Below are positions 35,903-47,433 of a stretch of 64,000 bases of DNA, one piece after another. Made by a program: the position numbers and the translations under genes. The DNA comes from Dryomyza anilis (taxonomy: Eukaryota; Arthropoda; Insecta; Diptera; Dryomyzidae): assembly GCA_951804985.1 (NCBI GenBank), contig OX638132.1, forward strand, positions 43,996,791 to 44,060,790. Direction: 5' to 3'. The notes below the pieces were generated by a model. That model had not been told where the DNA came from. It was given only the letters and a program-made list of their open reading frames with translations, and did not search any database. The first letter of the stretch is position 1, and each line of letters begins with the position of its first letter.

Positions 35903-38628
35903 TGTTGTATATCAGAAATACTTTTTCTTTTAGTTTGAAAAATCTGCACATCGCCAGCACAATGGCATATTCATATTAATCATAATAATGTAACGCCAAA
36001 AATGCTTACTGTTATGCATGCATTCATATTTTTCTCATACACTTATTTGATACACTTATGCTTAAAACACATTCGAAGAGACAATGACATTGCTACACTT
36101 GTCAAAATTAAAAAACATGAAGTTAAATGTTTACGAATATTTTGGCTACGACACGACTACATGACGACTTGGCGACAATTATCATTGTCGTCAATATAGA
36201 TTTAATTCTAATTTGACAGGCGATAATCGGTATTTTTATTTGTTTTGAGAATTGTTTGTGCATTTTTCGTGTTATTTATGGTGATAAATAATTAAAATGA
36301 ATAAATTTAAGAATTAATTTAAATAATTCATGGTGTTTAATCGATATAACATCTAATCTATCTAATCTTATAATATAATAAATATCTTTGTTGGTTTGTT
36401 CGGCTGTTCTAATTTAATGGAAGGAATGATAGGCTATATATGGGCGGAATTGGATAAAGAGGCGTGGCACCTCCCATACAACCTAAACATTAAAAACGAT
36501 ATAACTCGGAACAAAGCTACGAACATGAAACAAAAAACTCAAATACAAAAAAAAAAAATTAAAAGCAATAACACAAAAGCATTGTTTTGTGCTTTTGTGT
36601 TTTTGCTTTTAATTTAGCAAAAATACAAAAACAAAAGCAATAACATAAAACCAAAGTCCAAACTAAAGGAAAAACAAAAAAGGAAAGAAATTCAAAAACA
36701 AAAAAAATCAAAAGAAAAAACTTTTTTTTTCGAGATTGTTTTTGAGGAATATTTTTTTTATTTTGAAAAATGGTGATTTTAATCATTGCATTGTTTTTGT
36801 CGTCCAAAAATTTTTTTTAACAACATTTTTTTTCGAACATTTTTGAACATTGTTGTTTTTGTCGATTAGTCGAATAATGCAAATGCAAAAACAAAAACAA
36901 TTTTTTTTTCGACTTTGTTTCGTCGAATATTTTTTTTTTTGGAAAATGGTGATTTTAACCATTGGCTTTGTCGTTCACATTTTTTTTAACAATTTTTTTA
37001 ACATTGTTGTTGTTTTGTACCCCAAAAAAATTTTTAAACAATATTTTTTTTCGAAAATTTTCGAACATTGTTGTTTTTGTCGAATATATATTTTTAAAAA
37101 TTCAGAATAGACGTCAAATCAGCTAAACCGAATTGAATAAAATTTTTGCACAATATGTATGTTGGGTCTGGGCAGAGTATATGCTATATCTCGGTGAGAT
37201 TGGTGGACTGGGCGTGTTACATCCCATATAACCCAAAAATTAAAGACACGTCAGCAATTGGGATAACAAATTTAATGAAATTTTGGTCCGCGTTATATTT
37301 AACCATTCTAAGCGGTTTCGCCGAATGGAGGAGTGATTAGACCATTGGGTGTTTCACCCCCCATAGAAGATACATTTTACATTACGTGTATGTCAACAGT
37401 TATTATAGTGATATCAAGATATTTCACACCACAACCACCCAACATTCTTTAAACTCACCGCACCAAAATTCACCACATTAAAACTCACCATACTAAAACA
37501 ATGAAACTCACGACGCCAAAATTCACCACACTAAAACTCATCACACTGAAACTCACCACACTAAAATTCAACACACTAAAATTCACAACACTAAAAAACT
37601 ACACTAAAATTGACCACACTAAAACTCACCAAACCCACACTCACCACACCGAAAACTTACCACACTAAAATATCTACTGTGAAAAACTCTGCGGAGAAGA
37701 ATTCTACGGGAAATAATTCTACAGGGAACAATTCTAACGGGATGAATTCTTCGGAAAGAATTCAACCTTGAAGAATTCTACGGGAAAGTGATCTATTGGG
37801 AAGCATTTTACTGCGAAAAATTCTACTGCGAAGTGTTCTACGGGGAAGAATTCTATGGGGAACCGCATTCTTAGAACGAATTGTCTTTAAGAACAGTTGT
37901 TTTGATGTAGAATTATTATTTCGTTACTACATTTATAAAAAGAATAAAAAAGTTCCACAGCGAATTACGGGTCCCTGATATAAAAATGTTTTTTATATTA
38001 ATCGCTCCATATCCTTGCATTAACAAAATTTTGGCACGAGTGCAAGTGAGAAAAAGATTGTCGTTGTCGCGTTGAATGTAATCAAGTAGCTCACAATACT
38101 ACTTCATTTGTCGAGAAGTACTAGTTGTCGTCGTGTGGTCGTGTAGCTGTCGCGGTCTATGTGTTTAAAGCATTACACTTATACACATATGATGACAACA
38201 ACAAATGTATTGGTTGTAATGTAAGCCTCATCAGGTATCACCTGCATGCGGCGTACAGGGAACTAAAGCACATAGAAGTTTTTCTCACGATCACCCCAAT
38301 ACGAATTGATTATTTCACAATATGATGACACTCCGATCTGGTGTTTGTAAATATTGGTGCGACCGTAGTGACGAGTAGTGGTTAAGAATATATTTTAAGT
38401 TGGATATGATTTTAACTGCCTTAGAGTGCAGACGTGTTTCATTTATAAGTAAAACTTTCATTAAATAAAAGTATGTCTTAGAAGAAAAGACTTGTATTAA
38501 TTATTTCATGATAATAAAAATGGAACTTCAACGTTGGGCATTCTCTGGTACGACATCATGGGTAATTATAAATGGAACATTGCGATATTTGGACACAACC
38601 CAAAACAACCGAAATTTTAATTACAACA
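35903..38628 (+). repeat. gypsy 5' LTR (2.7 kb)
   Basis: Starts TGTTGTATATCAG and ends AATTACAACA, giving inverted TGTTGTA/TACAACA termini. Contains A-rich AACAAAAGC and T-rich blocks, DINE-like phrases (GGCGTGGCACCTCCCATAC, GGACTGGGCGTGT) and both 15-bp minisatellites. Unusually long for a gypsy LTR. The 3' copy at 51775 lacks about 2.1 kb of the middle. Confidence 0.8.
37445..37865 (+). repeat. 15-bp minisatellites in right-arm LTR
   Basis: CACCACACTAAAAYT array (about 37445-37665) followed by the ATTCTACGGGGAAGA array (about 37680-37865). Only one pair here, without the TA insert seen in the tandem array. Confidence 0.9.
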
Positions 38629-38630
38629 CT

Positions 38631-38648
38631 TGGCGCAGCCGGTTTTCG
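38631..38648 (+). promoter_or_regulatory. primer binding site, tRNA-Ser type
   Basis: TGGCGCAGCCGG two bases after the LTR end is complementary to the 3' end of fly tRNA-Ser (CCGGCTGCGCCA). This is the primer class used by 17.6/297 relatives. Confidence 0.85.
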
Positions 38649-39091
38649 AACAAAACATCAAATCCCAGGGGATAGGAAAGACTGGATGGAGATAAGTAGT
38701 ATATGAAATAAATATATTGGACCAGGGAAAATTTGAAGTATTTGAAAAACAGTGAAAGAAAATGTGCGGAGAAAAAAAAATAATTTTTGTGAATTTGTGA
38801 TATAAAACAAAAGAAACATTTGACAATTTTGAAATCACGAAATTTGACATTTGAAAAACAGGCAATTGAACATTTTAAATAAATGATAAAATTTTAAAAA
38901 TTTCATTAAATTGTGAAATTAAATTAACTTTAAATAAAACTGTGAAATTAAAATGTTGAATAATTTAAGAATTTTGATACAGCAATGTTTTCATAGCGTT
39001 GTGAAATTAATTAAATAACAAAGTTGGAGAATTTTAACAAAATTAAATTACATAAAAAAATCAGTAATCAGTTATAAAATGATGAGATGTT

Positions 39092-39125
<34 letters not shown>

Positions 39126-39327
39126 AATCAAAATGAGGTAAACAAAACAGTATTAAATTTAATAGAAAAATTAAATCAACTAGTAAGTAATATACTGTTT
39201 AAACAAAAGATATACATAGCTTTGCAGAAAATAAAATATAGTATATCAAGTTTTTTTTTAAATAATAAAATAATAAATATATAAAAGTAATTAATGTTTA
39301 ATTATCAATAAAAAACCGATAATTAAA
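38649..39327 (+). other. gypsy leader, non-coding
   Basis: AT-rich leader between primer binding site and gag, with a 20-base A run followed by TATATATATA near 39100. No gene. Confidence 0.6.
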
Positions 39328-40260
39328 ATGCGTACAGAAAATGTATTTAAACGCGCACATTACGTTGTTCCTTACTTTTCTGGGGCAGAAAACTGAATTA
39401 TATAAATTTATTGAGGGCTGTGAATCAGCAAAGCTTAAAATTAAAGAATCAGATTATGAGTTATTAATTAAATGCTTTAGATTACATTTGCTGGGAGATG
39501 CATACAAATTGGTGCGGATAAAACATTTTCAAAAATAGAAGAATTATACGAGTTGCTAAAAAATACATACTTAAATGATATTTCTTTAGATTCAGTACTA
39601 GAAAAGATTACAAAAGTTTTTCAAAATAGTAAAGAGAGTTTGAGAGCGTTTGGAAGACGATTAGACGAATTGCAATCCTTGGCATTAGAAATTGCAAGTA
39701 AAAAATACCGTAAAAAGATAGGTAATGGTGAAATATTCAGATTGGAATTACAGAAGTCAGTATTGATCTCTTTTAAAGTAGGGCTGAAGGATCCAACAAT
39801 AATAGTTGTATTGTTAAGTAGTAAGTCAGACACATTAGATACATTATTGGAAGAAGCATTAAATGTTGTAGCTATTATGCAACTAAGACCAAAGTTCAAT
39901 GAGTACGAATATAATGTTGAGGCAGAAACCAATTCAGAAATAATTAAGCAAAGAGAATAGCCAAAAAAGAATGATAAATTAACCTATGTTCATTCTGTAT
40001 GAAATTAGGACATACTATGTGGAACTTATGACCATGAAGCTAATTGGAAATGTGTCAATATTAATATGAAAGATTGTAAAACACAGTTAGGTAATAATTA
40101 TAGTAAAAATAATAATAACATAGAAAATAAAACAAGCAATATGAAATGCTTATGGTGTGATAGAAAAGGGCATAAAATAGATAAGTTTATGCGAAAACAA
40201 AATTTGAATCAGTCACAAATAATAATCATAATCAGGGAAACTAAGAGGGGCTCAGTCTAG
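39328..40260 (+). pseudogene. gypsy gag remnant
   Basis: Start ATG at 39328 (RTENVFKRAH), reaching YFSGA before a frameshift. The next frame has ELYKFIEGCESAKLK and LHLLGDAYKLV, then a third (39553-39960) has ISLDSVLEKITKVF. This is the capsid pattern of 17.6/gypsy gag. A nucleocapsid knuckle CLWCDRKGHKIDKF (about 40147-40188) has the CX2CX4HX4C spacing, but the last cysteine is Phe. At least two frameshifts and a stop at 39958. Confidence 0.8.
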
Positions 40261-40469
40261 GCCAATAAACTGGAGACCCCAAAAGAAAAGTAATATAGGG
40301 CCAAATGATTTAGGAATTGTAGATCAGACGTCGAAAGAGACTGTGTTCAAATTTACTACCCCATTAAACTTTGAAGAACTGAAGGAGGTAAACAATGAAT
40401 TAAATGCACAAGAAAGTTGCATAATACACAATTGGAATGGAGATTGTTCGATTTATCTAATATAAGTTA

Positions 40470-40915
40470 TGTTTTGCGAGACAGCTAAAAATGGAAGACT
40501 TATTTTATTAGTAGACTCAGGAGCAGATGCCAGTTTAGTAAAAGAAAGTGCGATGAAAATTTTCCAAGATTTGACAAAAATATTCAAAAGGATTTAACTG
40601 GAGCTTTTGGTGGGTACGTTAGGACATTAGGAACCACCAGGGTTCAACATGAGAGTATAGGGTGCTTAAGTTTAATGCTACACGTAGTGTCACTTGAACA
40701 AGGAGTACCAGCAGACGGAATAATCGGACGTGACAATTTATGGAATCGATCTATAATAAATGCGATAGACAAAACGATAACGTTCTTTGATAAAGATAAA
40801 AATCATATTATAAAACTAGCAATGAAAACACAGACAGAAATACAAAACATTTTTTACAATCAACACATTAAAATACAACCGAGAACCGCGAAAATAGTAT
40901 CATTGTGTTCATAAA
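40470..40915 (+). pseudogene. gypsy aspartic protease remnant
   Basis: Catalytic LLVDSGADASLV with DSG at 40514-40522. After a frameshift, GTTRVQHESIGC, then GVPADGIIGRDNLW (the second conserved protease motif, about 40700-40741) and RTAKIVSLC follow. The frame is cut at about 40910 by inserted DNA. Confidence 0.8.
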
Positions 40916-41820
40916 TGGAATGAACGGCATTAATTGAGACACCGTTCATATATATATATGGAAAAAATCATTCTATTTATGAACTATTCTTCGTATATAC
41001 GAATCGCATCAATTTGAGCGAAATTGACATAATAAACGCGTTCATAATTGTTATGAATTGCGTTCATTAAGGTATTCATATTGATTTTTTGACGCAAAAC
41101 AGCGCTGCCTCCACGTCACGTGCAATTCAGCCGATCATAAATTCGATACTGAAAAATAAAAGACCAGTCCACAAAATGGACCACATAAAATACAACACAA
41201 ATTAGGTAGGTAGGCATTTGAGTATTTGTGTATGTGTGCTTCTGCAGCCATGTTGAGAATTCTATAAATAGATATTTTTATTTTTCTGACGCGTCATGCG
41301 TCTGGCCGCATGATAGGCAGTGATTATTTGCACTACTCGTCGTTACGGGTTGATAGTCGATGATAGCATATACAATTCTTAGTTTTTATTATTCCTATGT
41401 CATTTCGTACAAATAGACCGAATCGTTTCATTTGCTGTTTACAACTCCAAAGAAACGTGCGCCGCAGGTACTTAACATCGCTCAACAACAAACAGCAGCA
41501 ATTGGCAGCAACAGCAAGAGTAGATTAGATATAAAATAAAATGTAAAGTAGTTAAAAAAATAAATAAATAAAAATAATAAAATGAAATAAAAAAAATTAA
41601 TATAATAAAATAAAAAAAATAAAGAAAAAAATAGTTAAATATCATGCATTTTTTCATAAATATTATGAATGCGTTCATCAATATTATAAATTTTTTAATT
41701 ACGGTTTTATGAACGATTCATAAATTCGATGAATTTGGGCATTGGTTGAGTAGCAATGAAAAATTCATAAAATTTATGAACAAATTTATAAATAGTATGA
41801 ACATTTTTCTGTGTGTATTA
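40910..41820. mobile_element. unidentified ~0.9-kb insertion with TTCATAAAT motifs
   Basis: Splits the gypsy pol between RTAKIVSLC and HKLEISPGVYLGE. Both ends are dense in TTCATAAAT/ATTTATGAAC motifs. The segments GAAAAAATCATTCTATTTATGAAC (left, from about 40961) and the reverse complement of the right end (GAAAAATGTTCATACTATTTAT) look like an imperfect inverted repeat. TGTGT borders both sides but a clean target duplication is not clear. Contains a CAGCAACAGCAAGAG tract. No coding region. Confidence 0.5.
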
Positions 41821-43020
41821 ATACATAAACTAGAAATTTCTCCAGGTGTATATTTAGGCGAAAGCCTATCAAATGTTAGCGAAAATAGAGTTTATGTAAA
41901 TGCTACAGAAAAAGAAATTCTAATAGACAACCAATTTAAACCATAATTTTCGAATTTTAATCAGTATAAAGAATCGGATACTAAAGCGTAAATTCAGTAA
42001 AAGTAACAAATAGAATTAACAGATTATTAAGGGAAATTAAAATTGAGGAAACTTAGAATAAAGACGAAATTACATCTTTACAAAATTTGTGTATTTCTTA
42101 TCATGACTTTTTTCACTTAGATGGCGATGAATTAACATACACGTCAGCGCTTAATCATGAAATATCCACACAGTGGTACCAACTACCAATTAATCAGAAA
42201 CAATATAAACTTCCACATACACAAAGGGAAGATATTAATAGACAAGTAGTAAAAATGTTAGATGACGGCATTATATCTCCAAGCACCTCACCTTGGAATT
42301 CACCGTTATTGTCAGGTCTTAGTAGATGAAAGAGATAAAGAAAAAACTGCTTTCAGTACGGGACTTGGACATTTTGAATTTAATAGAATGCCATTTAGTT
42401 TAACATGTGTACCTGCCACTTTTCAAAGAATAATGAACCACATATTAACAGGTTTACAGGGTATCAATTGTTTTGTGTAACTCGATGACATAGTTGAACA
42501 TGGGCATAGATTAAGTAACGTATTAATGAAATTAAGGGAACATAATTTAAAATTAAATACAGAAAAATGTCAGATTTTGCGTCGCGAAGTTGTATATTTA
42601 GGACATAAATATTCGGAACTAGGTGCGCTGCCAGTCCCTCTAGGTCAAATGCGTGAAAAATATTCCGGTGCCAAGAAATAGAAAAAAAGTGCAAGCAGTT
42701 TTGGGATTGATTAATTTTTACAGAAAATTCATAGGCAATATGGTCAAAATATCATTACCAATTAATAATTTACTTAGAAACGACGTTAAATTTACATGGA
42801 TAGACGATTGTCAAAATTCATTTATTAAATTCAAAGAATCAATAATTTCATCACGAATTCTCTCATATCCAAATTTTACGAAAACATTTTTACTTACAAC
42901 TGATGCAAGTAATGAAGCAATAGGCGCGGTACTGTCGCAAGGCGATGTTGGAAGCGATAGATCGCATTTGCGAGTAGGGCATTAAATGGGGCCGAAAAAC
43001 GATACTCCACCATTGAAAAA
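41821..43020 (+). pseudogene. gypsy reverse transcriptase-RNase H remnant
   Basis: RT thumbprint: LDGDELTYTSALNH, REDINRQVVKMLDDGIISPS and SPWNSPLL. It then jumps to DERDKEKTAFSTGLGHFEF, so the palm segment with the first catalytic Asp (about 60-70 residues) is deleted. The active-site box reads CFV-stop-LDDI near 42470-42493, with Tyr of YLDD replaced by TAA. Later: NLKLNTEKCQIL, FYRKFIGNMVKI, and RNase H start LTTDASNEAIGAVLSQG (about 42895). Clearly dead. Confidence 0.85.
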
Positions 43021-43462
43021 TAATTTTTAGCTATTGTTTGGACAACCAAGAATTTTTGAGCATACCAATTAGGGCGACCATTCAGATCATCAGCCCCTAA
43101 AAGGTATTGCAAACTTAAAAGATCAGACATCCCGCCTTGCGCGGGAAGCTTCTAAAACTACACAAAATAAATTAGATCAACAAATTACAAAAACAAAGCT
43201 CCAAATTAGTACACCGGTCGTAGATGAAACAATTACAGATGCAAATAACGAAAAAAATTCTGCACACTAATTAACTGACCTGGAAGAGATTAAAACGGTA
43301 ATAAAAGTTTTCATGATTCCGCATAAGAATGCCATAAGGGCGCAGTAAAAACATATTTTAGAATCAGAAGACAATTTAAGTGGAATGGTAAAAAATTGTT
43401 CAAAATGCCAAGTAAATAAAAGTTTTAGGCTTACAAAAATTCCAATGGTCCTAACTTATACG
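43021..43462 (+). pseudogene. gypsy integrase N-terminal remnant
   Basis: Badly decayed. Recognisable pieces are HKGAVKTYFRIR (about 43333) and CQVNKSFRLTKIPM (about 43407-43447, with frame changes), the zinc-binding region that precedes the integrase core. Continuation DLVGILPKTISGNKY is at about 44771, across the hAT-like insertion. Confidence 0.65.
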
Positions 43463-44745
43463 CAAGGATTGAAACCGTAACCGAAAGCGATATCCGTTTA
43501 AAACCGAAACCGTTATACGAAAATCAGAAATAAACCTATATCCAAAACCGAAACAAACGGTATCGGTTTTATACCGGTTTAAAAAAGCCTAAAAAGAAAA
43601 AGGAAAACATATTTTATTTTATATAGAAGATCTTAAGTACAAGGCATGTTTAAATGTCATTTAATAAAATTTTGAGTTCCCAAATAAAAAATTTTTATGT
43701 TGTACAAAAAATTCACATGTTTTTTTTTTGAGAAACATTGTTTCCAAATAACAGTCTTTGGTCTAAAATTTGTTTTTTTTTTCATTAATTTGTGTAGCGG
43801 TAAATCGAATTAACAACAAAACACCAACTTGGAGTTGTTGGTGCACAATTTTTTTGTTAAAAAATGATTAAATTTTGAATGATATTGTTTTTTTATTTAT
43901 TGTATTAGTAAAATAAAGTGGGACAAGTTTATTTGAATAATTTTTAAATTCTTTTAAAGTATATATTCAATAGAATACCATTTATAAGTCTGAGTTTGAT
44001 TGATTTTTGAATGATTTTTTCAAAACACCTAAATTTCGGACATATGTATTAAGGATACTTATAATAAGATAACAAAAAAACAATGGTGATACCAGAAAAA
44101 ATTAGTAACTAATACGGAAAATAAAGTGCAAGTTCGAAAATTTCAAGTATAAAGACAGATATTTATTTGCAGATATTGCAGTTCACTGAATTCTTGATAT
44201 TTAATATCTTTGGTTTTATGGATGGAAATTGTACATAATTCTTCTTCTTTTCATGATGTTTAAGAACATTTTGGTAAATGTAAATACATCGGTATGTATT
44301 CTTCTTCTTTCTTTTATTTAAGGTTCGCTTCTCGGCTCTCCTCTGCAATTCAGATCATATCTCAGATGAAGTCAAAATGTTATTTTTCATTGACTTGTGG
44401 TCACGATTGAATTTTTTCTTGGCGAAATCATTTAAATAATTCATATAACACAATATTTTTACTAAAATAACAACAAACATTGTTAAATAACGTTTCCCAC
44501 TTTACCCCAATACAACAATTTGAACATTACTTACCACAATATAAACAATGTTAAATTATTTGAAAATTATGGAAAAAAAGAAATTTTATACAAAAACCGA
44601 AATCAAAACCGAAACCGTAACTTGGAACCGGTATACCGAAACCGTTTCGTAATAAAAATCTAAAACCGAAACCGTAACGAAACCGAAACGCGGAAAAAAC
44701 CGAAAACGAAATCGAAACCGTTATTCGTTTAGGTTTCAATTCTTG
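43463..44745. mobile_element. non-autonomous hAT-type element, 1283 bp
   Basis: Ends are CAAGGATTGAAACC and its near-inverse GGTTTCAATTCTTG (one mismatch). The element is flanked by an exact 8-bp direct repeat CTTATACG (43455-43462 and 44746-44753), the target-site length of hAT elements. Removing one copy rejoins the gypsy integrase. Both subterminal regions carry many AAACCGAAACCG-type repeats in opposite orientation, likely transposase-binding sites by analogy. No transposase frame inside. Confidence 0.85.
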
Positions 44746-44753
44746 CTTATACG

Positions 44754-44928
44754 CCAGTGATAAAGTATACATGGATCTTGTAGGAATTTTACCAAAAACT
44801 ATCTCTGGGAATAAATACATATATAAACATTTCAAGATGATTTTTCAAAATATATGTGTTGCGTAGCTATACCGGACGCAGAAGCAAGCACTGTAGCGAA
44901 AGCATTTTACGACGAAATCATTACGCGC
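44754..44928 (+). pseudogene. gypsy integrase core, first part
   Basis: Reads VYMDLVGILPKTISGNKYI (from about 44765), then SKYMCCVAIPDAEAS and AKAFYDEIITR, ending exactly where the reverse-strand BEL element starts. The core continues at 48920. Confidence 0.75.
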
Positions 44929-45207
44929 TGTTGCGCTTTAAGGCGATATTGATAAACGAAAATAAGTATTTAAATTATTTGGTGTTGTGTTTCACTAAAA
45001 ATTAAAAAATGTAAAATTTTACAAAAATTTCCAAAAATTTCTAATAAAACTTACAAATTGTTTTTTGCCTCCAGGCAAATTTTTTTTTGCCTCCAGCGCA
45101 AACAAATTGAAGTAAATTATGAATGACATTAAAACTAAAACAATTATGATACTAGAAAATATCTTAATTTTAAATAAACTTAAAAAATAACAAGTAAAAA
45201 TATTACA
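44929..45207 (-). repeat. BEL LTR (3' relative to the element)
   Basis: 279 bp. Differs from the other LTR by a duplicated TTTTTGCCTCCAG segment and scattered substitutions, so the element is not very young. Confidence 0.85.
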
Positions 45208-45605
45208 TCCCCATCCCCACCACCGCTAAACACTGAATACTCATCATCGATTATTGCAAGCTTACATACAGATCTTTTGATGATGCCGTCATCTGTCTTG
45301 ACTTCACAAGATCTCACTACACCATCACTACCCTGAATCTGTTTAACCACTCTGCCCCGTATCCACTGCGAGTCACTCTCTCATCGCAAGGAAAAACTAT
45401 GTCCATGTTTCCGCCTACTCTTCGGACTAAAACATACCGGAAATTTTGACCTTGTGCCATCGTCTGCTGGATTCAGTTTTCCAGGGTACCATCGCCAATT
45501 CTTCATTTTTGGATTTTCTATTGCAAAATTTTGCAAATATGTTTTAGTAGTATTCGCTTCCTCTGTGGTTAATCGTTGTGCGTATCTCTTTTCTTCATTA
45601 TCCAT
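45208..45605 (-). pseudogene. BEL RNase H/integrase tail remnant
   Basis: Minus strand reads NWRWYPGKLNPADDGTR (about 45450-45500), the BEL pattern after RNase H. It is then fused directly to an integrase end WIRGRVVKQIQGSDGVVRS (about 45310-45366) and KLAIIDDEYSV. The integrase body is absent, so at least one internal deletion lies here. Confidence 0.8.
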
Positions 45606-45767
45606 TGTCCTTTCAACGTACTGATGATGATCTTTATTTTCTACGTTTTAATGTACTTTTCAGATCTCTTTCGTGGTCTATAGATAGTGTTGGTTTCAGA
45701 TCCGACTTCAATCTAAATGATTCATCAAACGTGTGTAATTTTCTTACATGGCATGACGTCTTTCGAA

Positions 45768-46402
45768 TTATTTGGTCATTATTAATTGGACCATCCACCC
45801 TAATCTTGTTTTAGATACTATTGGGCCTGGGCTAAGTGAAGTTTGTGGGGTTTCAATTGGTACCGTTAAAAATGCATGAGTTAAACTTATAATCATTTTC
45901 GGTTGAACTTTATAATAACTTTCATTTTTACATGCATCAAATGTATTATTAAGTTTAGTAACATCCAATGTTTGTAATGTAAAACCTGACACCAAATAAA
46001 CTCGCGACATATGGAATATTTCTGCATTTTCTTTAACACCGCTAATTGACAAGTCTACTAACTCAGTCGGCTCCCGCGTTATTTTCTGGTTTATCCACTG
46101 TAATTCAAGTACATCGGATCGTCCGTTCACTTCAAGCTCGCGTGCGATGTCTTCACCAAGCATATTAACATTTGATCCATCAACAAATCAACAAATGTGT
46201 AAACAGTCAAGATTTTGTTCTTGCCGTACAGTTTAACAGGAATGATTGGGAAAATTACCAAATCATCGTCTCTATTTGATTTAGCAAGACAGTTCCTTCG
46301 CTCATGCGAATCGACAGGATTCGATGTTGTTGATTTTTCGAATGTGTCAGAATTTTGAGTGTAGGAGTGAATGGTGGAAATATGAACAACCATCCATTTC
46401 AC
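45768..46402 (-). pseudogene. BEL aspartic protease-like remnant (DUF1758 type)
   Basis: Minus-strand frames: FPIIPVKLYGKNKILTVYTF, then after a frameshift near the expected DDGS site NMLGEDIARELEV. Then IVSKTRLGWMVQ at about 45785-45820. From the family, TFVDxGSxxN-LG followed by GP...LGW is the DUF1758 protease region. The frameshift falls in the active-site neighbourhood. Confidence 0.7.
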
Positions 46403-46472
46403 ACTTGCGTTTGGAAAAGCATTTTAAAACTTGAAGACCATACTTTAAACACGAGAACAAACACGAGTAGAC

Positions 46473-47300
46473 TTAACTTTTTTCCAACGCTCCTCGACCG
46501 TCAATTTTAAAAACCGAGTATATGTTGCGACTGACACTTCCCTTAACACATCTTCTTAGCAACACTAACGCAAGTAAATTTTTGAGATCTATTTTCTGTG
46601 GATATTTGCTTTCCATCGCTTCTTTGCGAAATCGAAGGTAGTGAATCAGTAACCGTATATCGAATAATACATAACCATTCGCTAAAATCAATTACTGTTG
46701 GTGCCCTTCCCAGCGAGGTACATTTTTCGGCCCACTGAAATTACTTGGAAATCGGTACTTTCGCAAAAGTTAGCTTAGTAATGTTGGGTTATCAAGGTGA
46801 TGCTCTCCATGTGCGTTCTTCAGAAACCGAGCCATATTAGATACTTTATTTGTTAATTTTAATAATAAATTAAGTTCACCTTCAGATACCGAACTTATGA
46901 CTCGAACTTTTTCATTTGTGATTTTATAAGTTGTTCTGGACGACCGTACGTTTTTCCTAATGTAGCTATTAAGAATGCAACTTTACTCGAGTTGCTCAAC
47001 AGAGATTCTATAGTTTACTGCGCGGTACCATGCAAAGCATCTCGAAGGCGCATGATATTATGAAGAGACGAATATCCGAATTCTCGTGTCGTACTATCGA
47101 AGGCCTCAATAAAGGTTTGCCACTCTTCAGGAATATCCGAAAATTTCGGCAGCGGATATATTTTTATATAACGTTGAGGTGTGTATTGATAAATAGGTTG
47201 AAACGAGTCGTGTATTTGGGGCTGGAATGCAATGGCCATAGGTGTCAAGTAAGGCCTCATATATTGACCATTCAACATATGTTGAGACGTATACATAGAC
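46473..47300 (-). pseudogene. BEL gag core remnant (DUF1759 type)
   Basis: KIYPLPKFSDIPEEWQTFIEA and TTREFGYSSLHNIMRLRDAL (about 47030-47175) are the conserved DUF1759 gag start of BEL/Pao elements. Downstream (leftward) the frame decays, with recognisable KIDLKNLLALVL near 46590. Confidence 0.8.
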
Positions 47301-47433
47301 TCGGACGCAGGTATATTTGCGTGAGTGAGTGAGACGTAGAAATGGACGCGTGAATAGGCTGGGACGCAAAATTTCAGGCCTATGGGAAGTCGAAAAAGGA
47401 TGTTGACGAAAGTAGATACTGATTAACAGGCAA

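Larger units (their letters stand above)
34713..38681 (+). repeat. giant inverted repeat, right arm
   Basis: Partner of 30535-34466. From 38682 the sequence continues as gypsy leader and gag, which the left arm lacks. Confidence 0.9.
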
